Part shown: piece after piece, positions 9,901 to 15,850 of the stretch
How the letters are laid out: every line of letters starts with the position of its first letter
Numbering within the stretch: position 1 is the stretch's first letter
NCBI GenBank assembly: GCA_937949725.1
Contig: CALECT010000019.1
Coordinates: forward strand, 1 to 61,381
Reading direction: 5' to 3'
Origin: an uncultured Pseudanabaenaceae cyanobacterium
GTDB taxonomy: Bacteria; Cyanobacteriota; Cyanobacteriia; PCC-9006; JAAUQQ01
Length of the DNA stretch: 61,381 nt
Translations under genes and position numbers: made by a program
Notes under the pieces: generated by a model
What the model was told of the DNA's origin: nothing
The model's database searches: none
The model's input: the letters and a program-made list of their open reading frames with translations, nothing else

Positions 9901-11263
9901 CACTTTTAGCCCTGATGGAGAACGCATTCTCTCTGGCAGCCATGACAAAACTCTTCGCCTATGGGACTTGAAAGGCAATCCAGTAGGCAATCCATTTGAG
10001 GGGCATTCTGGCAACGTACTGTCGGTTGCTTTTAGCCCTACAGGAAATCACATTGTCTCTGGCAGTGACGATGGGACTTTTCGCCTCTGGGACAGGTCAG
10101 GCGAGCAGATTACATCCGGAAGAAGCCTTACAAGTACTAAAACTTTGGAGGCCCACTCCGCTCCAATATGGTCTGCGACCTTTAGCCCTCAAGGAGATCG
10201 TATTCTCTTCGGAAGCAATGACTGCACCCTAAGCCTTAGGGATATGGACGGCAACGCAATTGGCAATCCCTTTGCAGGCCATTCGGGTCGAGTAATATCG
10301 GTCGCCTTCAATCCAAGCGGAGATCGTATTATCTCTGGCAGCCATGACAAAACCCTCCGCCTCTGGGACCTCAATGGTAATCAAATCGGTAACCCTTTTG
10401 AGGAGCATTCCGGTGAGATATGGTCGGTCGCCTTTAGCCCCAAAGGAGATCGTATTATCTCTGGCAGCGGTGACAGCACCCTCCGCCTCTGGGACCTCAA
10501 TGGTAATCAGATCGGCAATCCCTTTGAGGGCCATTCTGGCCAAGTATTATCGGTCGTCTTTAGCCCAAACGGAGAACGAATTCTTTCCGGCAGCTCTGAC
10601 AAGACCCTACGCCTCTGGGACCTCAACGGTAATCAGGTACCCCCCGCATTTGAGGGGCATTCTGGCATAGTACGCTCAGTCGCCTTTAGCCCCAAAGGAG
10701 ATCGAATTCTCTCTGGCAGCGACGACGGAACCCTGCGCCTATGGGACTCGAAAGGCAATCTAGTTGGAAAGCCTTTTGAGGGCCATTCTAGATGGGTGAG
10801 TTCTGTCGCCTTTAGCCCTACCGGAAAGCACATCCTTTCCGGTAGTAACGACCACACTCTTCGCCTTTGGGACTTACAAGGCAATCAGATCGGCAACCCC
10901 TTTGAAGGCCATTCCGACACCGTATGGTCGGTTGCCTTTAGCCCCACCGGAGATCGCATTCTCTCCGGCAGCTCTGACTCTACTCTCCGCCTCTGGCGCG
11001 GCGGTACCTGGCAGGACTGGCTGCGGGGCTGCTGCAACCAGCTCATGTTCCACAGCAGCTTAGTTGCCCCCCAAACCGACTACGCCCAACGCGCCTGCCA
11101 AGTCTGCCTAGAACGCTGCTGGACCAAAGCCGAGCAAGCACGCTTCCACCGTGCCCAGGGCTACCATCTACAGCGCCAAGGCGACACCGCCGCCGCCCAA
11201 GCCAAGTTCGCCCAAGCCAAAGAGCTGGACCCAGACATCGAAATTGATAGGAAATTGATGTAA
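6968..11263 (+). CDS. Caspase-like peptidase / STAND NTPase / WD40 repeat protein
   Basis: 1431 residues. Residues 1-230 form a caspase (metacaspase-type) domain with the histidine motif YFTGHG (His79) and the cysteine motif LLDCCQS (probable nucleophile Cys139). A STAND-type NTPase follows a CPYQGLNAF linker, with Walker A GPSGIGKSS (about 289-297) and Walker B LLLVVDQFEE (about 370-379). Residues about 770-1345 hold roughly 14 WD40 blades of GHSxxVxSVAFSPxGxxILSGSxDxTLRLWDL type, enough for one or two propellers. A TPR-like tail of about 85 residues ends the protein. The expected logic is propeller sensing, NTP-driven oligomerisation, then peptidase activation, as in bacterial counterparts of apoptosis regulators. 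The target is unknown. The last 35 codons recur as decayed fragments downstream. Confidence 0.92.
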   Translation: MARYALVIGIGQYQNLTSLSKPAGDAQAVYDILQTHGDFEDVHLLKDADASQSNLLSALEKLLAQRQRPSDVVVYFTGHGFTAGESQDEEQGYLATYDCWVEEEGVRIVAARKGLSFQRLNKLIERANLSSLVMLLDCCQSEFLIEQALIEDKLQAFGQAGYFLSAACGSFEAAFAKKTEQHSFYTGALIKALKSQDSKGQVTTLSTHQAIASLLKGTGQEPIYYGYGNDLVLVDYRVAPQNDTRDEECPYQGLNAFTAKTKQFFFGRDKEIAEIQEKLRQSNFVAVVGPSGIGKSSVVLAGLVPNWRQKGGEVVIMQPGEAPFVMLKQALRKHWADSISTAKKRQLCKLLNKDNGLAALAQELPGAGQLLLVVDQFEELFTVCPPETAKQFIEQLVAVGQTAESRLAVVMTMRSEFVTNWLLTTEIPESINSQKLEMRPLQEQGLRDVIIRPAALQKYKLGDGLLELVLADVDTEPNSLPLLEFALTELWEQRDPAQRRLTTTAYREMGGLKGALNRRAEAVYGAMGPVEQERAQKVCLQLVRIGKGETDTRWRRTKAELLGLGRDESQRQQVGDVVDDLVKGRLLVTDGEDAEPTIDLAHEALINRWERFVDWRQQDRDQLRLKQRAEDRYGEWKEKGQSEDYLISKGLLGELRELGAAERNGLLGSADLCDFFRLSDAAEQERAAALEEALAIAKLREERTRIVNLPPAKIVEQSIAAIDLVGRSLMQFGEPPRLPAADLLKRSWDRIRERLKYEDRSGLWILFVAFHPSKNCILSCSIGNTFYLWDLEGNQIGNLFEGHSGLVCSVALSPKGDRILLGSHDNTLRLYNLAGNPIGNPFKGHSDRVAAVAFSPQGDRILSGSHDKTIRLWDLNGNQIGSPFEGHSERIRSVAFSPKGEHIISGSDDGTLRLWNVAGNKASIVFKGHSGPVWSVTFSPDGKRILSGSSDKTLRLWNLEGSQIGNLFKGHSAVVSSVTFSPDGERILSGSHDKTLRLWDLKGNPVGNPFEGHSGNVLSVAFSPTGNHIVSGSDDGTFRLWDRSGEQITSGRSLTSTKTLEAHSAPIWSATFSPQGDRILFGSNDCTLSLRDMDGNAIGNPFAGHSGRVISVAFNPSGDRIISGSHDKTLRLWDLNGNQIGNPFEEHSGEIWSVAFSPKGDRIISGSGDSTLRLWDLNGNQIGNPFEGHSGQVLSVVFSPNGERILSGSSDKTLRLWDLNGNQVPPAFEGHSGIVRSVAFSPKGDRILSGSDDGTLRLWDSKGNLVGKPFEGHSRWVSSVAFSPTGKHILSGSNDHTLRLWDLQGNQIGNPFEGHSDTVWSVAFSPTGDRILSGSSDSTLRLWRGGTWQDWLRGCCNQLMFHSSLVAPQTDYAQRACQVCLERCWTKAEQARFHRAQGYHLQRQGDTAAAQAKFAQAKELDPDIEIDRKLM

Positions 11264-11290
11264 GAGCAACATCTGTGAAGCTGCTTCTTT

Positions 11291-11463
11291 CTCCCCTCTC
11301 CCACACTTGGGATGAGGGGCCGGGGGAGAGGGCGGGCTCTGGCTGGTCCCCATCCCCTAACCCCTTGCCCCCGATTTCGGGGGAAGGGGAATCGGAAGCA
11401 AGAAGTCGCTGGGGCTGTTTCTCCCCTCTCCCACACTTGGGACGAGGGGTCGGGGGAGAGGGC
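11291..11463. repeat. GC-rich interspersed repeat, left copy (R1 plus a half copy)
   Basis: A unit of about 112 bp starts CTCCCCTCTCCCACACTTGG, runs through GGGGGAGAGGGC and CCCCTAACCCCTTGCCCCC, and ends GGAAGCAAG at 11402. A second partial copy (the first third of the unit) begins at 11421. The arms CCCCTCTCCC and GGGAGAGGG make the unit self-complementary. A close direct copy lies at 11880-11995, beyond the DUF559 gene. The sequence carries no convincing coding capacity, although open frames run through it by chance. Confidence 0.8.
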
Positions 11464-11499
11464 AAACTAAAGCCAACGCCTCCTCAAAGCCTCAACCTT

Positions 11500-11871
11500 G
11501 TGACCCCATCCTCAAATCATCGAATTCGAAACACCTCGAAAGAACTGCAATCAGCAGCACAGCATCTGCGCAAGAATCCAACCGAAGCCGAAGCAGTCCT
11601 ATGGCAAGCGTTACGCGCCGAAAAGCTAGATGGTTTCAAGTTTCGCCGTCAGCATCCCATCGGGCGCTTCATTGCTGATTTCTATTGCTCTCAATGCAAA
11701 CTCATCATCGAGGTAGATGGAGACATCCACGATGAGCAGAAAGAGCAAGATGCTGCAAGAACTGCAGAGATCGAAAAATTCGGAGTCCGAGTTATTCGAT
11801 TCAGCAATGACGAGGTTCTGGAAAACCTAACAGCGGTGATAGAAAAAATTCGCCAAGCTCTTACCGTTTAA
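11500..11871 (+). CDS. DUF559 endonuclease-like protein
   Basis: 123 residues from a GTG start. The core reads AAQHLRKNPTEAEAVLWQAL, then KFRRQHPIGRFIADFYC, then LIIEVDGDIHDEQKEQD and ends with GVRVIRFSNDEVLENL. This is the DUF559 fold, related to Vsr/very-short-patch-repair-type PD-(D/E)xK nucleases; EVDGDIH supplies acidic residues of the predicted active site. The open frame extends back to an ATG at 11275, but that extension runs through a GC-rich repeat and translates to low-complexity sequence, so I place the start at 11500. The gene is flanked by direct copies of the repeat, which suggests it moved in as a cassette. The cellular role of DUF559 proteins is not established. Confidence 0.75.
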   Translation: MTPSSNHRIRNTSKELQSAAQHLRKNPTEAEAVLWQALRAEKLDGFKFRRQHPIGRFIADFYCSQCKLIIEVDGDIHDEQKEQDAARTAEIEKFGVRVIRFSNDEVLENLTAVIEKIRQALTV

Positions 11872-11879
11872 GGCTGTCT

Positions 11880-11995
11880 CTCCCCTCTCCCCAACTTGGG
11901 ACGAGGGGCTGGGGGAGAGGGCAGCTTCGGCTTGGCTGGTCCCCATCCCCTAACCCCTTGCCCCCAATTCTGGGGGAAGGGGAACCGGAAGCAAG
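11880..11995. repeat. GC-rich interspersed repeat, right copy (R2)
   Basis: A direct copy of the repeat at 11291-11402, with the same order of blocks: CTCCCCTCTCCCCAACTTGG, GGGGGAGAGGGC, CCCCTAACCCCTTGCCCCC and GGAAGCAAG. It differs by scattered substitutions and a few-base insertion. It begins nine bases after the DUF559 stop codon, so the two copies bracket that gene. Confidence 0.8.
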
Positions 11996-11999
11996 ACCT

Positions 12000-12068
12000 G
12001 CCGCAAATTACTGCAAATTCAGAATCGCCTTGCCTCCATCCCCAACACCTGATGAGCCATCACTGGTT
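12000..12068 (-). pseudogene. Fragment of the TPR-like gene (middle part), array remnant a
   Basis: About 70 bp match, with substitutions and small gaps, the + strand sequence at about 15598-15670, inside the intact reverse-strand TPR-like gene. Shared blocks include GCCGCAAAT, AATCGCC versus GATCGCC, and CCATCCCCA. No reading frame is kept. It abuts a WD40-tail fragment on its right, the same junction as seen near 13171. Confidence 0.5.
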
Positions 12069-12070
12069 AC

Positions 12071-12172
12071 ATCCAGGGCTACCACCTCCAGCGCCAGGGC
12101 GACACCGCAGCGGCCCAAGCCAAATTAGCCCTGGCTCAAGAACTGGCCCCCAGCCTCGAAATCGACAGCTAG
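12071..12172 (+). pseudogene. Decayed 3' tail of a caspase/WD40 gene, remnant a
   Basis: 33 codons in frame to TAG read QGYHLQRQGDTAAAQAK then LALAQELAPSLEIDS. This matches the C-terminal tail of the intact WD40 protein (QGYHLQRQGDTAAAQAK, FAQAKELDPDIEID). Nothing upstream of it encodes the rest of such a protein. It is the leftover 3' end of a second copy and directly precedes lipoprotein A. Confidence 0.7.
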
Positions 12173-12275
12173 TTATCCCAGTAGAATGCACAGTGAGAAA
12201 CGCGCTATGCAGCCCGTAAACCAATCTGATTGCCCCAGCCACAACCGCCCCAAGCAGCCCAAAAGGAATATCACC

Positions 12276-12962
12276 ATGCCGATTCGCTCAGCCTCTCAAC
12301 TGGGTCTCACAACCGCTTTTTTACTGCTGAGCGCAACAGCCTGTAGCAGCCTTCCAACAAACGCACCAGAGCAACAGGCCAGCGAACCACCCGCCACCAC
12401 CTCACCCACCCCAGAAGCACCAACGCCCAGCAGCAACACTGCCCCACAACCTGACAGCCAACCCCAATCCTACGACGTTCAACCCCTCACCCCCACCGAA
12501 ATCACCCAAGTCGCCAAAGAATTAGGCGCATCTGAAGAAGTCTTCAGTGAACACAGCTTCTCCCTCAAGCTGCCAGACAGCGGCGACGTCGCCTTCATCG
12601 CCTCCCGCAGCAACCGACCCAACCAGCCCTTTGGCGACTTGGTCATGCGACTGCGATACCCAGATGGCAAATACCAACCCCTCGTTCCCGCAAATCAAAT
12701 GCAAGGCTCCGCTTGGAACTTTTGGGACCTAAAAGCCGTTAGCTTCGACGATTTCAACGGCGACGGCCTCGGCCCCGACATCATCGCCATCGCGGAATAT
12801 GTAACCGGCGCAGGCCCCGAAGCCGCTCAGCCCTTCCCCATCGTCACCGTGCAATTTCGCGAGCCCGGCGGCTTCTTTACGGCAAATGCCGAAATTGACC
12901 AGCAGCTCAGCGACCAAGGCCTTTCAACCATCAGCGAGGTCCGAGCCGCTTTGAGCCAATAG
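12276..12962 (+). CDS. Putative lipoprotein A with DxNGDG loop (paralogue of the 13434 gene)
   Basis: 228 residues. The ATG at 12276 has an AAGGA ribosome-binding site about eight bases upstream and begins a signal sequence ending LLLSATACSS, a lipobox-like site with Cys as the first mature residue. A Ser/Thr/Pro/Gln-rich linker follows, then a globular domain of about 150 residues containing FIASRSN, SAWNFWDLKAVSFDDFNGDG and GPDIIAIAEYVTGAGP. The DFNGDG segment looks like an FG-GAP or EF-hand-type calcium loop. An upstream in-frame ATG (12186) would put 30 hydrophilic residues before the signal and is unlikely. Its closest relative in the window is the gene at 13434-14207, and both lie directly after a WD40-tail fragment. 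Function unknown; probably anchored in the membrane facing the periplasm. Confidence 0.75.
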   Translation: MPIRSASQLGLTTAFLLLSATACSSLPTNAPEQQASEPPATTSPTPEAPTPSSNTAPQPDSQPQSYDVQPLTPTEITQVAKELGASEEVFSEHSFSLKLPDSGDVAFIASRSNRPNQPFGDLVMRLRYPDGKYQPLVPANQMQGSAWNFWDLKAVSFDDFNGDGLGPDIIAIAEYVTGAGPEAAQPFPIVTVQFREPGGFFTANAEIDQQLSDQGLSTISEVRAALSQ

Positions 12963-12984
12963 CGAGCTGAACAAGCCTGCTCTA

Positions 12985-13170
12985 AGCCAGCCGCTAACGC
13001 AATACGAACCAGCCGCCCAGCAGCAAAAGCACCGTTGCCGCGATCGCCACCCATCCCAACGGCTCCGGTTGCATATTCACCTTCTCCGACTCCAGCAGCT
13101 CTGGCATCTAAGACTCCTTTGTCTGCGACATGCTCCTACGACTCCACTCCATCGATTGCCCCGCAGCTAG
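12985..13170 (-). pseudogene. Decayed 3' part of the TPR-like gene, remnant b
   Basis: The + strand contains, in order, CAGCAGCAAAA, GCGATCGCCACCCA, ACGGCTC, ATTCACCTTCTCCG, CTCCTTTGTCTG and GACTCCACT. These are the blocks of the intact reverse gene at 15299-15490 (CAGCAGCAAAA, CGATCGCCACCCA, ACGGCTC, ATTCACCTTCTCCG, CTCCTTCGTCTG, GACTCCACT). Substitutions and indels destroy the frame. It corresponds to the C-terminal membrane segment and proline-rich region of that protein. Confidence 0.65.
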
Positions 13171-13322
13171 TCCTGCCAGGTCTGCTTAAACCACATCTGG
13201 ATCAAGGCAGAACAGGTCTGCTTCTAGCGTAGGGCGATCACCGCTCATGCCAGAACAACTCTGCCGCCGCTCAGGAAAAATTTGAGGCAGTCCAAAAGCT
13301 TGACCCAACCCTGACCATCAAG
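13171..13322 (+). pseudogene. Decayed 3' tail of a caspase/WD40 gene, remnant b
   Basis: The frame at 13171-13227 reads SCQVCLNHIWIKAEQVCF then stop. It matches ACQVCLERCWTKAEQARF in the tail of the intact protein. After a frameshift, 13257-13322 reads NSAAAQEKFEAVQKLDPTL, matching DTAAAQAKFAQAKELDPDI. Order and spacing are preserved, so this is a second degraded WD40-protein end. It sits directly before lipoprotein B. Confidence 0.7.
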
Positions 13323-13433
13323 CACCGAGCTGGGCATCCTACATCTATGGGAATTAGAAAACAGTTCGGTGCTCCTGCACCTCAGCTTCTATGACCTTGT
13401 CAGCCATTGGATTTACTGCTCGAAGGGAACATT

Positions 13434-14207
13434 ATGCGTTTTCATCACATTGCATCATCAAGCCTCTCAATCGCTTCTAGGCTTCTAGCAACCACAGCGC
13501 TACTAGCTATCACAGCCTGTGGTGGAAACCAAACTGTTCTAACTCAGCCACAGGCCGATACCGAAAGTCCTGCCAGTCAATCCACAGAGCCTGTAACAGC
13601 GACATCATCCGCTCCAGCTCAGCAGTCCTCTAGCGATGCCCTATCTGCTCAAACGCCCTCCCCAGAAGGAACTGCTGTTGCCCAAGCATCTCGCTCCCAA
13701 GCAGCATCCTACAACATTCAAAAGCTGAGTGCCGCGACCCTAGCGATCATCGAACAGGAATTAGGGGCTTCGGAGAGCATTTTCAGCGACCATAGCTTTT
13801 CCCTTGACTTGCCGGAATTAGGTGGCAATGTGGCTTTTGTGGCATCTCGTGCCGATACAGAAAACAGTTCAACGGGGGAATGGATGATGCGGTTTAGATT
13901 ACCCAATGGCGAGTATCGGACCCTAGTTCCAAGCGGTCAGCACCCGGAGTCAGCTTGGAATTTTTTCAGAATGAATGCCGTTAGCTTTGAGGATGTGAAT
14001 GGTGATGGTCTAGGCCCTGACATCATCGCAATAGCGGAATACGCGACAGGTATAGGGCCTCAATCTGGTAAGCCTTTTCCGGTCGAGAGGGTTCAATTGA
14101 GGAATGCCAATGGATTCTTTACAGCAGATGCAGCACTTGAGGAGCAACTCAGTTCCCAGGGAATCTCAACTATTAGTGAAGCGCGGCAGGTCTTGAACCT
14201 AAGCTAA
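13434..14207 (+). CDS. Putative lipoprotein B with DxNGDG loop (paralogue of the 12276 gene)
   Basis: 257 residues. The ATG at 13434 is preceded by GAAGGGA and starts a signal peptide ending LLAITACGG, a good lipobox (I-T-A-C). A long Gln/Ser/Thr/Ala-rich linker follows, then a domain paralogous to lipoprotein A: LGASESIFSDHSFSLDLP, VAFVASRAD, ESAWNFF, AVSFEDVNGDGLGPDIIAIA and GFFTADAALEEQL. Order, length and the calcium-loop-like motif agree with A, although substitutions are frequent. A TTG nine codons upstream is a poorer start. It is followed by another reverse TPR-gene fragment. No known enzymatic motif is visible and its function is unknown. Confidence 0.75.
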   Translation: MRFHHIASSSLSIASRLLATTALLAITACGGNQTVLTQPQADTESPASQSTEPVTATSSAPAQQSSSDALSAQTPSPEGTAVAQASRSQAASYNIQKLSAATLAIIEQELGASESIFSDHSFSLDLPELGGNVAFVASRADTENSSTGEWMMRFRLPNGEYRTLVPSGQHPESAWNFFRMNAVSFEDVNGDGLGPDIIAIAEYATGIGPQSGKPFPVERVQLRNANGFFTADAALEEQLSSQGISTISEARQVLNLS

Positions 14208-14235
14208 CGATGCACTGACGTCGGCGCGAACACAT

Positions 14236-14540
14236 TTACATCAACCAGGCCAAGCCACCCAGAACCAAAATCACCGCCCGATCGCCACCCAAACAAACGG
14301 CTCATCCTGCAAATTCACCTTTATCTGGATCCGGCGGCTCTGGAATCCAAGGCTCCGGCTCCTTCGTCTGAGACTTCCCCCCCGGACTCCACTGCGTCGT
14401 CTGAACCTCACCCTCTAGCCCTGCCAAATCGGGAATCTCAACCTTCCACTCATCCGGTGTATCCAAACGCGGCGCTTCAAGGATGTACTGCAACCGCTCC
14501 GCCTGCTTCCGCGTCTTGCTGCGGTCCAAACCAAGTTTGA
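14236..14540 (-). pseudogene. Truncated, frameshifted copy of the TPR-like gene, remnant c
   Basis: The reverse strand encodes KQAERLQYILEAPRLDTP, EWKVEIPDLA, VQTTQWSPGGKSQTKEPEP and WIPEPPDPDK, almost the same as the C-terminal half of the intact protein at 15299-15850. A one-base insertion after PPDPDK shifts the frame and causes an early stop. The matching DNA continues through the former membrane segment (CGATCGCCACCCAAACAAAC). The first 90 or so residues of the intact protein are missing. This is the best preserved of the three remnants, hence probably the youngest. Confidence 0.75.
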
Positions 14541-14601
14541 TGAGGCACAAAGTTCTCGATATAGAATAGGATCACCCGCTACGAGCCTCCCCCAAGAAGC
14601 C

Positions 14602-14877
14602 ATGAGCAAAGCCGAAGTCCTCAAAGCCCTACACAGCCTTACCCTGGAAGAGATTCTAGAAGTTATCGAGGCCGCTTCCCAACGTCTCAAGCAACTGCTT
14701 TTTCCTTCTTCCACGAACAACACCAGTCCAGAGACAGAGCTGAACACTGAACTCTGGGAAAACGCTGCCGCCACAAACCCGAGCTTCGCCTTCTTAGAAG
14801 ACCCTGAAGAAGATATTTACAGCCTAGAAGATGGCGAGCCCGTCAACCACGAGCAACCGACAAGCTACGCTGCTTAA
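14602..14877 (+). CDS. Putative antitoxin partner of a PemK/MazF-type toxin
   Basis: 91 residues, acidic, starting MSKAEVLKALHSLTLEEILE. A short helical N-terminal segment of about 35 residues precedes a Ser/Thr/Asn-rich stretch and a Glu/Asp-rich tail (LEDPEEDIYSLEDGEP). The gene ends two bases before the ATG of the toxin-like gene, the typical antitoxin-then-toxin order. I see no AbrB, ribbon-helix-helix or HTH signature, so the call rests on context, size and charge. It lies inside the decayed duplication array. Confidence 0.6.
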   Translation: MSKAEVLKALHSLTLEEILEVIEAASQRLKQLLFPSSTNNTSPETELNTELWENAAATNPSFAFLEDPEEDIYSLEDGEPVNHEQPTSYAA

Positions 14878-14879
14878 GC

Positions 14880-15218
14880 ATGAAAGGCAAAATCGTACTC
14901 ATTCAGTTTCCCTTCGACGACCTTTCCTCTAGCAAGGTCCGTCCCGCATACTCCTTAACAGAACCAATCGGCAACTATCAACACATCATCTTTGCCCTGA
15001 TCACCAGTCGCCTTCTAGCTTCTCCCTTAGCCACAGACATCTTGCTAACGCCACAAGATCCAGACTTTACTCAAACGGGTCTTCGCAAAGCATCAACCTT
15101 AAAACTGGACCATCTCATCACCCTGCGCCAGTCACTGGTACGCCGACAGCTCGGCTCATTAAGCCAAGACAGTCAAAACCGAATCGTAGAGACACTCTGT
15201 GAAATGCTACGAACATAG
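14880..15218 (+). CDS. PemK/MazF-type toxin
   Basis: 112 residues. It begins KGKIVLIQFPFDDLSSSKVR, where the family has GDIVLVxFPFxDxxxxKxRP, and continues RPAYSL, HIIFALITSR, DPDFTQTGLRKASTLKLDHL and QLGSLS. This is the layout of PemK/MazF-like toxins, normally sequence-specific endoribonucleases that act on mRNA or tRNA. Length is normal for the family. It is coupled to the acidic 91-residue upstream gene and probably co-transcribed. The cleaved sequence cannot be predicted from this. Confidence 0.8.
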   Translation: MKGKIVLIQFPFDDLSSSKVRPAYSLTEPIGNYQHIIFALITSRLLASPLATDILLTPQDPDFTQTGLRKASTLKLDHLITLRQSLVRRQLGSLSQDSQNRIVETLCEMLRT

Positions 15219-15277
15219 CATTCACCTCCAAGAGCGTTACTGAATGAAGCCCCCCTGTCTCGCAATGTCGTGGCTGC

Positions 15278-15298
15278 GGACATGACGATGTCATGTCC
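15278..15298. repeat. Palindromic hairpin between convergent genes
   Basis: GGACATGAC and GTCATGTCC form a perfect 9-bp stem around a 3-base loop. The hairpin directly abuts the stop codon of the reverse TPR-like gene and lies 60 bp after the toxin gene. It has no T-run. It may be a bidirectional terminator or a partial copy of the short GTAGGGACATGAC-type palindromes common in cyanobacterial intergenic DNA. Confidence 0.55.
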
Positions 15299-15850
15299 CT
15301 ACGTTAGCCACACCAAACTACCCAGCAGCAAAATAACCGCCCCGATCGCCACCCAAACAAACGGCTCATCCTGCAAATTCACCTTCTCCGGATCCGGCGG
15401 CTCCGGAATCCAAGGCTCCGGCTCCGGCTCCTTCGTCTGAGACTTCCCCCCCGGACTCCACTGCGTCGTCTGGACATCCCCCTCTAGCTCAGCCAAATCG
15501 GGAATCTCAACCTTCCACTCCTCCGGCGTATCCAAACGCGGCGCTTCCAAAATGTACTGCAATCGCTCCGCCTGCTTCTTCGTCTCCGGATCGGGATGCC
15601 GCCGCAAATCCGTACAAATTTCGATCGCCCTACCCCCATCCCCAGCCGCCTGATAAGCCGTCACCCGCCACACCTGAATATCTCCATGGAGCGCCGTCAA
15701 CGGCTGCACTAACGCCACCGCCTGATCAGCCAGCTCCACCGATGCCCGGTAAGCACCATTTTCCAGCGCCACCTTACTGCGCGCCAACAACTTCCGCGCC
15801 TCTGCCCGCTTAACTTCTGCCGGGCTCAATTCTCCACCCTCCTCACTCAT
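15299..15850 (-). CDS. TPR-like membrane-anchored protein, intact copy
   Basis: 183 residues. The N-terminal 95 residues are helical and TPR-like (EARKLLARSKVALENGAY, SVELADQAVALV, GDGGRAIEICTDL). A middle segment EEWKVEIPDLAELEGDVQTT leads to a Pro/Glu-rich linker. A C-terminal membrane helix of about 20 residues (VWVAIGAVILLLGSLVWLT) ends the protein, so it is probably tail-anchored with the TPR part in the cytoplasm. Its start overlaps the stop of the YjbQ-like gene by 4 bp, indicating translational coupling. Three degraded copies of it occur upstream (remnants a, b and c). I do not recognise a named family. Confidence 0.8.
   Translation of the reverse strand: MSEEGGELSPAEVKRAEARKLLARSKVALENGAYRASVELADQAVALVQPLTALHGDIQVWRVTAYQAAGDGGRAIEICTDLRRHPDPETKKQAERLQYILEAPRLDTPEEWKVEIPDLAELEGDVQTTQWSPGGKSQTKEPEPEPWIPEPPDPEKVNLQDEPFVWVAIGAVILLLGSLVWLT

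Noticed and set aside
9300..11000. Regular 123-bp repeats resembling a tandem or CRISPR-type array.
   Set aside because: The period is a multiple of three, the frame is open throughout, and each unit encodes one WD40 blade.
11275..11499. N-terminal extension of the DUF559 frame to ATG 11275.
   Set aside because: The extension is translated interspersed repeat (Pro/Gly/Ser-rich), and DUF559 proteins are normally about 120 residues, matching the GTG start at 11500.
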